Assembly: GCA_947169835.1 (NCBI GenBank)
Contig: CAMVRH010000002.1
Location: forward strand, 1 to 18,093
Origin: an uncultured Lachnospira sp.
GTDB taxonomy: Bacteria; Bacillota; Clostridia; Lachnospirales; Lachnospiraceae
Length of the DNA stretch: 18,093 bases
Direction: 5' to 3'
The translations under genes and the position numbers were made by a program. A model generated the notes under the pieces. That model saw only the letters and a program-made list of their open reading frames with translations, was not told the DNA's origin and did not search any database. Positions 8,418 through 13,820 of the stretch are shown here, one piece after another (the first letter of the stretch is position 1; every line of letters begins with the position of its first letter).

Positions 8418-8867
8418 ATGAAGTGTCCATATTGTGGAGCAGACGATACAAAGGTTATCGATTCTCGTCCTGCAGAGGATAACAATGCTATTAGACGTCG
8501 TCGTCAGTGTGAGAAGTGTAACAAGAGATACACTACATACGAGAAGGTTGAAAGCATTCCTATTATAGTTATTAAGAAAGATAATATCAGAGAGCAGTAT
8601 GACAGATCTAAGATTGAGAAAGGTATTATCAGTTCTTGTAATAAGCGTCCAGTTTCTTATGAACAAATCGTTCAGACAGTAGAAGAAATTGAGAACGAGA
8701 TATTTAGTATGGAAGAAAAAGAAATCTCAAGTAACACTATTGGTGAGTTAGTTATGGAAAAACTAAAAGACTTAGACCAAGTTGCTTACGTTAGATTTGC
8801 ATCTGTATATAGAGAATTTAAAGATGTTAATACTTTCAAGAAAGAGCTTAACAAACTGCTTAAGTAA
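8418..8867 (+). CDS. nrdR: transcriptional repressor NrdR
   Basis: The ATP/dATP-sensing repressor of ribonucleotide reductase genes, 149 residues, the same length as E. coli NrdR. The N-terminal zinc ribbon has C3-P-Y-C6 and C31-E-K-C34, with the basic RRRRQ (26-30) between them typical of the DNA-binding part. The ATP-cone domain follows from about residue 48 (IPIIVIKKD). The start at 8418 is fixed by GGAGG (8406-8410) seven nt upstream. An in-frame ATG at 8367 lies within the ftsZ terminator and would add 17 unconserved residues. Only 37 nt separate the terminator from the start and I see no full promoter there, so expression may depend on readthrough from ftsZ or an unusual promoter. No ribonucleotide reductase gene is in the window. 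Confidence 0.96.
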   Translation: MKCPYCGADDTKVIDSRPAEDNNAIRRRRQCEKCNKRYTTYEKVESIPIIVIKKDNIREQYDRSKIEKGIISSCNKRPVSYEQIVQTVEEIENEIFSMEEKEISSNTIGELVMEKLKDLDQVAYVRFASVYREFKDVNTFKKELNKLLK

Positions 8868-8876
8868 GGTGATAAC

Positions 8877-9386
8877 ATGTTTAAGAATTTATATCCAGAT
8901 GAGTACTTGGATGGCATCGATAGCATAGACCTAGAGATGTATTACAACCAAGGTATAAGAGGCATCATCACAGATGTAGATAACACTATCGTTCCTCACG
9001 GTGCACCAGCAGACCAGCACGCAATTGATTGGTTCAAGAAAGTGCACGATTTAGGAATTGATACGTGCATCATCTCAAACAACGATGAGCCACGTGTTCA
9101 ACCATTTGCAGATAAAGTTGGATCAAAATATATTTTCAATGCTCACAAACCTAGTACTAAGAATTACAACAGAGCTATGGAACTAATGGGCACAGATACA
9201 AAGTCCACATTGTTTGTTGGCGATCAGATATTCACTGACATATGGGGAGCAAATAAAACTGGTGTTCAAAGTGTGATGGTGAAGTTAATAGACAAGCACG
9301 AGGAGATACAAATCATCTTAAAGAGAATTCCTGAGAAATTCATCATGTGGCGTTGGAGAAGAAAATTAGAAAAAGAGAGTAAATAA
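8877..9386 (+). CDS. yqeG: YqeG-family HAD-superfamily (IIIA) phosphatase
   Basis: A 169-residue cytoplasmic phosphatase of the HAD superfamily. Motif I is D33-V-D35-N-T (nucleophile and acid/base aspartates), motif II is the S67 of IISNN, motif III the K91 of AHKPS, and motif IV is GDQIFTDI (115-122) with D116 and D121. The opening NLYPDEYLDGI is typical of YqeG. The family is related to the yeast mitochondrial phosphatidylglycerophosphatase Gep4, but the substrate of bacterial YqeG proteins is not settled, so no reaction is assigned. The ribosome site AAGGTGA overlaps the nrdR stop, giving probable co-translation with nrdR. In B. subtilis yqeG is upstream of yqeH and the shikimate dehydrogenase gene; here aroE also follows but in convergent orientation and yqeH is missing. 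Confidence 0.9.
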   Translation: MFKNLYPDEYLDGIDSIDLEMYYNQGIRGIITDVDNTIVPHGAPADQHAIDWFKKVHDLGIDTCIISNNDEPRVQPFADKVGSKYIFNAHKPSTKNYNRAMELMGTDTKSTLFVGDQIFTDIWGANKTGVQSVMVKLIDKHEEIQIILKRIPEKFIMWRWRRKLEKESK

Positions 9387-9387
9387 A

Positions 9388-9415
9388 AAGAATGTCCGTT
9401 AGGACATTCTTTTTT
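9388..9415. terminator. bidirectional terminator between convergent yqeG and aroE
   Basis: AAGAATGTCC (9388-9397) pairs with GGACATTCTT (9402-9411) around a GTTA loop. Ts follow on the right and a run of As precedes on the left, so it can serve yqeG on + and aroE on -. It starts right after the yqeG stop, and its T-tract overlaps the aroE stop codon (9414-9416 on the - strand). Confidence 0.9.
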
Positions 9416-10304
9416 ATTGAAATGATTCTTTAATACTTTTATAGACCTTTTCTCTTACTTTATCGATTGGGAATTTTTTACCCGTCCATAATTCGAAAGA
9501 AGCAGCTCCTTGGTATATTAACATTTCTATGCCATTCAATACTTTGCAGCCGTTTACCTTTGCCATCTTGTAAAGTTTAGTCTCTAGCGGATTATATATG
9601 ATGTCGACTACCACCAAATCTGTTCTAAGTAGGCCTGACTCTTTGATTAGGCAGGCATCTTCGTTTGGTGCCATACCAACAGGAGTAGCATTACATAGAA
9701 GTGAACTCTTAAGAATACATTCCTCTATAGTCTCATTAGTCATCTCAATTAGATTAATATTTGTACGAGTTTCTTCTATAATATTGTTTACTAATTCCTG
9801 TGCTTTGTCCCAGAACCTATCTTTAATAGAAAGAACATTGATTTCCTTCGCACCATCCAACGCACACTGAACAATGATAGCAGAAGCAGCACCACCAGAT
9901 CCTAGAATTGTAATCACTTTATCTTTGACGTCAAATCCATTATCACGTAGCGCATTTACAAATCCAACACCGTCAGTGTTATAAGCTACAAACTTACCAT
10001 CCTTATTTACAATAGTATTGGCTGCACCAATCAGTCTAGCCTCAGGTGAAACTTCATCAGCCAATTCAAAAGCCTTAATCTTATCAGGCATAGTACAATT
10101 AAATCCAGCCACATCCAACGCCTTTAAATCTTTAAAAGCTTCAGCTACTTCATCCTCTTTCACCTCAAACAACTCATACGTATAGTCCAAGCCTAACTCC
10201 TCAAACGCAGTATTATGCATTAAAGGTGATTTACTGTGTTCCACTGGCCATCCTATTAGTCCAGTTAATTTTCTTTTTTCTAAATTTTTATCTACTTTAA
10301 TCAT
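9414..10304 (-). CDS. aroE: shikimate dehydrogenase (AroE/YdiB family)
   Basis: A 296-residue NAD(P)-dependent oxidoreductase reducing 3-dehydroshikimate to shikimate. The N-terminal substrate domain has GLIGWPVEHSKSPLMHN (15-31) and GFNCTMPDK (67-75) with the catalytic lysine K75; the catalytic aspartate is D111 in NTDG. The nucleotide-binding loop is LGSGGAASA (134-142). The end, GIEMLIYQGAASFELWTGK, is characteristic. Several segments resemble E. coli YdiB (quinate/shikimate dehydrogenase) more than AroE: MPDK, the long cofactor-selectivity region ending D-x-F-x-x-K-A, and ELWTGKKFP. The usual Asn-Arg of the cofactor loop is replaced by SIKDR, so cofactor preference is uncertain. I start it at the ATG at 10304. 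An upstream in-frame TTG at 10340 is the -35 box of the predicted promoter and has no ribosome site. Confidence 0.93.
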   Translation of the reverse strand: MIKVDKNLEKRKLTGLIGWPVEHSKSPLMHNTAFEELGLDYTYELFEVKEDEVAEAFKDLKALDVAGFNCTMPDKIKAFELADEVSPEARLIGAANTIVNKDGKFVAYNTDGVGFVNALRDNGFDVKDKVITILGSGGAASAIIVQCALDGAKEINVLSIKDRFWDKAQELVNNIIEETRTNINLIEMTNETIEECILKSSLLCNATPVGMAPNEDACLIKESGLLRTDLVVVDIIYNPLETKLYKMAKVNGCKVLNGIEMLIYQGAASFELWTGKKFPIDKVREKVYKSIKESFQ

Positions 10305-10311
10305 ACAAAAA

Positions 10312-10340
10312 ATTATACTTATCCCGGGGAGAAAAGGCAA
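10312..10340 (-). promoter_or_regulatory. promoter of aroE, predicting a leaderless transcript
   Basis: On the - strand TTGCCT (10340 to 10335), a 17-bp spacer and TATAAT (10317 to 10312) form a consensus-like promoter. Only seven bases separate the -10 box from the A of the aroE ATG at 10304, which is the usual place for the transcription start. No Shine-Dalgarno sequence lies before this ATG. Confidence 0.65.
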
Positions 10341-10348
10341 GTGGATGC

Positions 10349-10397
10349 GAAAAAAGCAAGGATCTCACTAACAATCGTTCGTACCCTTGCTTTTTTC
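10349..10397. repeat. hairpin between the divergent aroE and aroD-aroK promoters
   Basis: GAAAAAAGCAAGG (10349-10361) is a perfect 13-bp complement of CCTTGCTTTTTTC (10385-10397), enclosing a 23-nt loop. The A-run on one side and T-run on the other give it the look of a bidirectional terminator, yet it lies upstream of both neighbouring genes, between their -35 boxes. It may insulate the divergent promoters, end an unseen small RNA, form a regulator site, or be one copy of a dispersed repeat. Confidence 0.6.
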
Positions 10398-10417
10398 TTG
10401 CGGACGCAATTTTCTGT

Positions 10418-10446
10418 TTGACTAAAAGTTGATATAAATTTATACT
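10418..10446 (+). promoter_or_regulatory. sigma-A-type promoter of the aroD-aroK fusion
   Basis: TTGACT (10418-10423), a 17-bp spacer and TATACT (10441-10446). The -10 box is overlapped by a 12-bp palindrome TATAAATTTATA (10433-10444), possibly by chance given the base composition. Transcription should begin near 10453, leaving a leader of about 20 nt with GGAGG (10463-10467) as ribosome site. Confidence 0.78.
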
Positions 10447-10473
10447 AATACTAACAGTTCTCGGAGGATAAAA

Positions 10474-11826
10474 ATGAAAGAACTTGCTTGTAGAAAAGTT
10501 ATATTAAATAGCAATAAACCTCTCATTTGTGTGTCTGTAACGGGCGCAAATTTAAATGAGATAAAAGAGCAAGCACAAGTGATTAAGCGCTTGAATCCAG
10601 ACATCGTAGAATGGAGAGCTGACTGTTTAAAAATAGAGAATGAAGAGAAGGATACATTTGAGATTGCATATGCATTGAAGTATGTGCACAAGATGCTCAA
10701 GTCGTATCCTCTTATTTTTACTTTCAGAAGTAAAGAGGAGGGTGGAAGTCGCCACGTAAACTTCGAAAAGTATAAAGAGTATTATCACTATGTTTCACTT
10801 GAAGCAAAGAAGTTTAATGTAGAACTAGTGGACATTGAAATGTATGGCAAGCGTGGAGTTCCAGGTCTTGATAACTTGGTAAACGAAATGCATTCGATGG
10901 GGCTAAAGGTAATCGGCTCATACCACGACTTCAATAAAACTCCAAAGCGAGATGAGATACTAGACATCCTAAAAGATATGGAAGATAACGGCGCAGACGT
11001 CTGCAAAATTGCCTGTATGCCAAGACATAAGGGAGATGTTTTTTCTATATATAATGCATCACAAGATGCTGACGAAAAACTAAAGAATCCTATCATTGCA
11101 ATCTCAATGGGAGAGTTGGGCGCAGTCACAAGAGTCGCGCTCACTCAAACTCATTCGGTGCTCACCTTTGCATCGCTATGCGAGGACGAGACCTTCGAAG
11201 GTGAACTAAGAAAAGAATGTATCGAGCAGATGAATTCTTTGGGGCAGGTGCCTTTTAAGATTGCTGAAACTTTGGTTGATGTAAACCAAAATGGAAAACT
11301 GACCGGCAACATTTCCGTCATTGGTTTTATGGGCACAGGAAAGACTACAGTGTCAAAGGCTTTGGCGGAGATACTTAACTGCAAAGAAATAGATACAGAC
11401 AAATACCTAGTAGACAAGTTCGGCAAAGAAATCACAGAGATGTTTGAAGTGATGAGCGAGGATGAATTTAGAGATGCCGAGTCAGTTGCTATAGAAGAAA
11501 TAGCTCGCACCAAAAACCAAATTATTTCATGTGGTGGTGGAGCAGTTATAAGAAAGAAAAATTCAGATGTGCTAAAAGAGACTGGCGCTATAGTAAGACT
11601 AGATGCAGATCCAGAAACTATTTTTGAAAGAGTAAGTAGAAGAACTACTAGACCACTCTTAAATGGCAATATGAATCTTGACCATATAAAGAAACTGATG
11701 GATGAGCGAGAGCTTCGCTACAGAGAAGCGGCTGATATCACAGTAAATGTGGACAGCAACAATAGGATTTTGACGTGCTATCGAATAATAGTTGAACTGA
11801 TAAAAAAGGGAATAATAACAAAATAA
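10474..11826 (+). CDS. aroD-aroK: bifunctional type I 3-dehydroquinate dehydratase / shikimate kinase fusion (AroD-AroK)
   Basis: A 450-residue fusion of two shikimate-pathway enzymes. Residues about 1-260 form a type I dehydroquinase: E46 in VEWRAD, the catalytic H151 in SYHDF, the Schiff-base lysine K178 in CKIA, and R220 in GAVTR are all present. Residues about 275-450 are shikimate kinase: P-loop GFMGTGKTT (284-292), D307-x-D309 for shikimate binding, FRDAES with R333, CGGGAV (353-358), the lid RRTTRPLL (389-396) and the R/Y/AD motif near 412-421. The linker (about 261-276) is short and in frame; no frameshift is needed. The dehydratase active-site lid, usually A-S-A-P-G-Q, reads ETFEGE here (239-244). 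With the divergent aroE, the three consecutive enzymes of the pathway are in one place. The start follows GGAGG by six nt. Confidence 0.92.
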   Translation: MKELACRKVILNSNKPLICVSVTGANLNEIKEQAQVIKRLNPDIVEWRADCLKIENEEKDTFEIAYALKYVHKMLKSYPLIFTFRSKEEGGSRHVNFEKYKEYYHYVSLEAKKFNVELVDIEMYGKRGVPGLDNLVNEMHSMGLKVIGSYHDFNKTPKRDEILDILKDMEDNGADVCKIACMPRHKGDVFSIYNASQDADEKLKNPIIAISMGELGAVTRVALTQTHSVLTFASLCEDETFEGELRKECIEQMNSLGQVPFKIAETLVDVNQNGKLTGNISVIGFMGTGKTTVSKALAEILNCKEIDTDKYLVDKFGKEITEMFEVMSEDEFRDAESVAIEEIARTKNQIISCGGGAVIRKKNSDVLKETGAIVRLDADPETIFERVSRRTTRPLLNGNMNLDHIKKLMDERELRYREAADITVNVDSNNRILTCYRIIVELIKKGIITK

Positions 11827-11832
11827 AGCAAG

Positions 11833-11866
11833 AAAAATGGATGCCAAATGCAGCATCCATTTTTTC
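11833..11866 (+). terminator. rho-independent terminator after aroD-aroK
   Basis: AAAAATGGATGC (11833-11844) pairs with GCATCCATTTTT (11853-11864) with an eight-base loop, followed by the end of a T-run. It starts six nt after the stop codon of the fusion gene and separates it from efp. Confidence 0.88.
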
Positions 11867-11965
11867 TGATTTTACATAATTTTGACACAATTAGGTGCTA
11901 CTATACAGTTGAAAGAAAAAGGAATACTTTTAAAAAAATGAGACCGTATTAAAAATAATTTCTAG

Positions 11966-11994
11966 TTGAAAATAACCCCTATCTAAACTATAAT
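11966..11994 (+). promoter_or_regulatory. promoter of efp
   Basis: TTGAAA (11966-11971), a 17-bp spacer and TATAAT (11989-11994) lie just upstream of efp, with a start expected around 12000-12002 and a leader of about 33 nt holding a strong GAGGAGG site (12019-12025). A further upstream TTGACA (11882-11887) has its nearest TATACA at a 14-bp spacing, which is too short for a confident call. Confidence 0.78.
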
Positions 11995-12033
11995 ATTCTA
12001 GGATTAAAAAAGACCGGTGAGGAGGAAATTAAT

Positions 12034-12591
12034 ATGGTTTCAGCAGGTGATTTTAAGAATGGATTAACTATCGAGTACGATGGTAACATTTATCAAATTA
12101 TAGAATTTCAACACGTTAAGCCTGGTAAGGGTGCAGCGTTCGTAAGAACAAAGCTTAAGAACATTAAGACTGGTGGTATTACAGAAACATCATTTAGACC
12201 AACAGAGAAGTTCGAAAACGCACATATCGATCGTAAGGATATGCAATACCTTTACACAGATGGAGAACTATATCACTTCATGGATGGTGAGACATATGAG
12301 CAGATCGCTATCGAGGCAGACAAAGTAGGAGACGCTCTTAAATTTATCAAAGAGAGTGAGACAGTTAAGATTTGTTCACACAACGGTGATGTATTTGCAA
12401 TAGAGCCACCTATCACAGTGGAACTTACTATTACAGAAACAGAGCCAGGCATTAAAGGTAACACAGCTACTAATGCTACTAAGCCAGCCACAGTAGAAAC
12501 AGGAGCAACAGTATACGTTCCATTGTTTGTGGAAGAAGGCGAAAAGATTGTTATTGATACGCGTACGGGTGAATATTCTAAGCGTGTTTAA
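12034..12591 (+). CDS. efp: translation elongation factor P
   Basis: EF-P, 185 residues, full family length, which relieves ribosome stalling at proline runs. The N-terminal KOW-like domain contains [14 protein letters not shown] (25-38), with K32 at the loop tip, the residue that carries a modification in many bacteria. Two OB-like domains follow, with conserved TTFRPTEK-like TSFRPTEK, the [12 protein letters not shown] segment and the terminal [12 protein letters not shown]. No modification enzyme gene is nearby. In B. subtilis efp lies close to a dehydroquinate dehydratase gene (yqhS/aroQ, type II); here a type I dehydratase fusion occupies the same neighbourhood. No terminator lies between efp and the secreted-protein gene 45 nt downstream, so some co-transcription is likely. 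Confidence 0.98.
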   Translation: MVSAGDFKNGLTIEYDGNIYQIIEFQHVKPGKGAAFVRTKLKNIKTGGITETSFRPTEKFENAHIDRKDMQYLYTDGELYHFMDGETYEQIAIEADKVGDALKFIKESETVKICSHNGDVFAIEPPITVELTITETEPGIKGNTATNATKPATVETGATVYVPLFVEEGEKIVIDTRTGEYSKRV

Positions 12592-12636
12592 TATAGTTAA
12601 TAATTTATTTTTTATTTATTTTAAGGAGGTAGAATC

Positions 12637-13485
12637 ATGAGAGGATTCACAAAGAAAATTGCTTCTGTAGTATTAGCACTTACATTAGTAATCGGACTAG
12701 CTACTTCAGCATCAGCTGCTGATGCATGGAAAGGCTACTTTGGTAACAATGACGGTTCATTCTGGGAAGGTGCTACAGGTGCTATGGGAACTAACACAGC
12801 AAAAGCTTTTACTGCAAGAATGACTTCAGTAGGCTGGGGCGGTGTCTGGGGATGCCAGGTTTCACAGCCAATCAAACTAGCTAAGGGTAAAGCGTATGTT
12901 CAGTCATATTCAATCAAATCAACAAAGGCTAACAAGTACATCTACGTTAAGATGTCAACAAATGAAAACCTTGCAGTTGGTTACTGGGTAAAACTTCCTA
13001 AGGGAAAAACAGTTAAGGTTGAAAAGATCTTTAAGGCTGCTAACGCTGCTAACCAAGTTACATTTGGTTTAGGTGGAGAAGCAGGCGATAGAGATGGTTC
13101 AGATGTAGATGCATCTGTAAGATACGGCATCTTTGAAAAACAGTTCAAGATTAGTCGTAGACAGTTAGCTTCTCTTGACTGTGATGGTGACTTCTCTTCA
13201 GTTACAGATATTGAAGTTAAGAATTACTCACTAGGCGCAGCTCCTACAAAGGTTAAATTCTCAGCTAAGGCTAAGGGTAAGAAGAAAGTTAAAGTTACTT
13301 TGAAGAAAGCAGCTGGAATCAAGACTTTCGAAATCAAAGTAGGAAAAGTTAAGAAGAAAACTACTAAGACTTCAATTACTATCAAGGCTAAGAAGAAAGG
13401 TAAGCAAAAAGTTCAGGTTAGAGGTATCTCAGCTGACAAGGCTTACAAGACAAAATGGGCTACAAAGAAAGTTAAAGTTAAATAA
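12637..13485 (+). CDS. secreted protein with carbohydrate-binding-like module and lysine-rich Fn3-like C-terminus
   Basis: A 282-residue exported protein of unknown function. A Sec signal peptide (about 1-28, basic start, hydrophobic core, ASA-A cleavage site) precedes an aromatic- and glycine-rich, apparently beta-rich module (about 29-200) with SVGWGGVWG (64-72) and VRYGIF (161-166) and ending in VTDIEVKNYSLG. These landmarks recur in the secreted proteins at 15592 and 16805, suggesting a shared jelly-roll-type module, by eye only. Residues 201-282 form a lysine-rich Fn3-like domain with 30 lysines in 82 residues. No LPxTG, membrane anchor or catalytic motif is seen. It has a strong AAGGAGGT site six nt before ATG and favours GGT, GCT, GTT and AAG codons, suggesting high expression. 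No separate promoter is evident, so it may be read from the efp promoter. Confidence 0.85.
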   Translation: MRGFTKKIASVVLALTLVIGLATSASAADAWKGYFGNNDGSFWEGATGAMGTNTAKAFTARMTSVGWGGVWGCQVSQPIKLAKGKAYVQSYSIKSTKANKYIYVKMSTNENLAVGYWVKLPKGKTVKVEKIFKAANAANQVTFGLGGEAGDRDGSDVDASVRYGIFEKQFKISRRQLASLDCDGDFSSVTDIEVKNYSLGAAPTKVKFSAKAKGKKKVKVTLKKAAGIKTFEIKVGKVKKKTTKTSITIKAKKKGKQKVQVRGISADKAYKTKWATKKVKVK

Positions 13486-13525
13486 TCTACGCGTTTAAAA
13501 GAGCAGTTATTTAACAATAAAGAAG

Positions 13526-13561
13526 CACCGATGAAAATTTATTTTCATCGGTGTTTTTTTA
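13526..13561 (+). terminator. rho-independent terminator after the first secreted-protein gene
   Basis: CACCGATGAAAA (13526-13537) pairs with TTTTCATCGGTG (13542-13553) around a TTTA loop and is followed by seven Ts. It ends the efp/secreted-protein transcript 40 nt after the stop codon. Confidence 0.93.
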
Positions 13562-13568
13562 TTGTTGA

Positions 13569-13611
13569 ATATCGCGCTTGCGCGATATGAATAATTTGCG
13601 AAGCAAATTAT
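13569..13611. repeat. two tandem short palindromes (REP-like element)
   Basis: Palindrome A is ATATCGCGC-TT-GCGCGATAT (13569-13588). Two bases later palindrome B is ATAATTTGC-GAA-GCAAATTAT (13591-13611). Both are perfect nine-bp stems and each is followed by TGAATA or GAATA. The modular layout suggests an intergenic dispersed repeat rather than a terminator, as neither is followed by a T-run and a full terminator precedes them. Confidence 0.65.
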
Positions 13612-13749
13612 GAATAGTAACTGCTTGTCTAATCTGCACTTTTGTATCACGATGTGGTGTTACATTTACACTATAGATAGAGCGGATAATTGGTTTATTG
13701 GTTTGGTAAAAAAATACGGACATTCTAAAAAACTAGCACTTTATTGTAA
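13612..13749. other. non-coding stretch with no recognised element
   Basis: Part of the 335-bp gap between the first secreted-protein gene and the glycosidase gene. Apart from the terminator, the paired palindromes and the promoter listed separately, I see only a minor direct repeat of TTGGTTT around 13692-13707. There is no ORF with a ribosome site, no RNA fold I recognise and no clear regulator box. Confidence 0.5.
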
Positions 13750-13778
13750 TTGATAGAGATTTTCTATCGTGATATAAT
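13750..13778 (+). promoter_or_regulatory. promoter of the GH128-like gene with a spacer dyad
   Basis: TTGATA (13750-13755), a 17-bp spacer and TATAAT (13773-13778). A dyad GATAGA-N5-TCTATC (13752-13768) overlaps the -35 box and spacer, a plausible site for a repressor. The start is expected near 13785, leaving a leader of about 36 nt. Confidence 0.8.
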
Positions 13779-13803
13779 TTTAAAAGATGAGGGAGCGGAA
13801 ATC

Positions 13804-13820
13804 ATCGGAAAGGAACCGAT
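13804..13820 (+). promoter_or_regulatory. ribosome site in a hairpin loop before the GH128-like gene
   Basis: ATCGG (13804-13808) and CCGAT (13816-13820) can pair, placing the Shine-Dalgarno sequence AAAGGA within the seven-base loop AAAGGAA and the stem end directly against the ATG. The five-bp stem is weak but could modulate initiation. Confidence 0.45.

Noticed and set aside
10305..10340. Longer AroE from the TTG at 10340
   Set aside because: The TTG is part of the -35 box, has no ribosome site, and the added residues are not seen in the family.
11151..11669. Long open frame on the - strand opposite the shikimate kinase half
   Set aside because: Low-complexity Ser/Leu-rich translation of the complement of a clear coding frame, no ribosome site and no recognisable family.
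11882..11907. Second promoter for efp (TTGACA with TATACA)
   Set aside because: The spacer is only 14 bp, well below the usual 16-18; a better promoter lies at 11966-11994.
11938..11952. Four-codon upstream ORF (MRPY) before efp
   Set aside because: It lies upstream of the best promoter, so it would not be in the main transcript, and no proper ribosome site precedes it.
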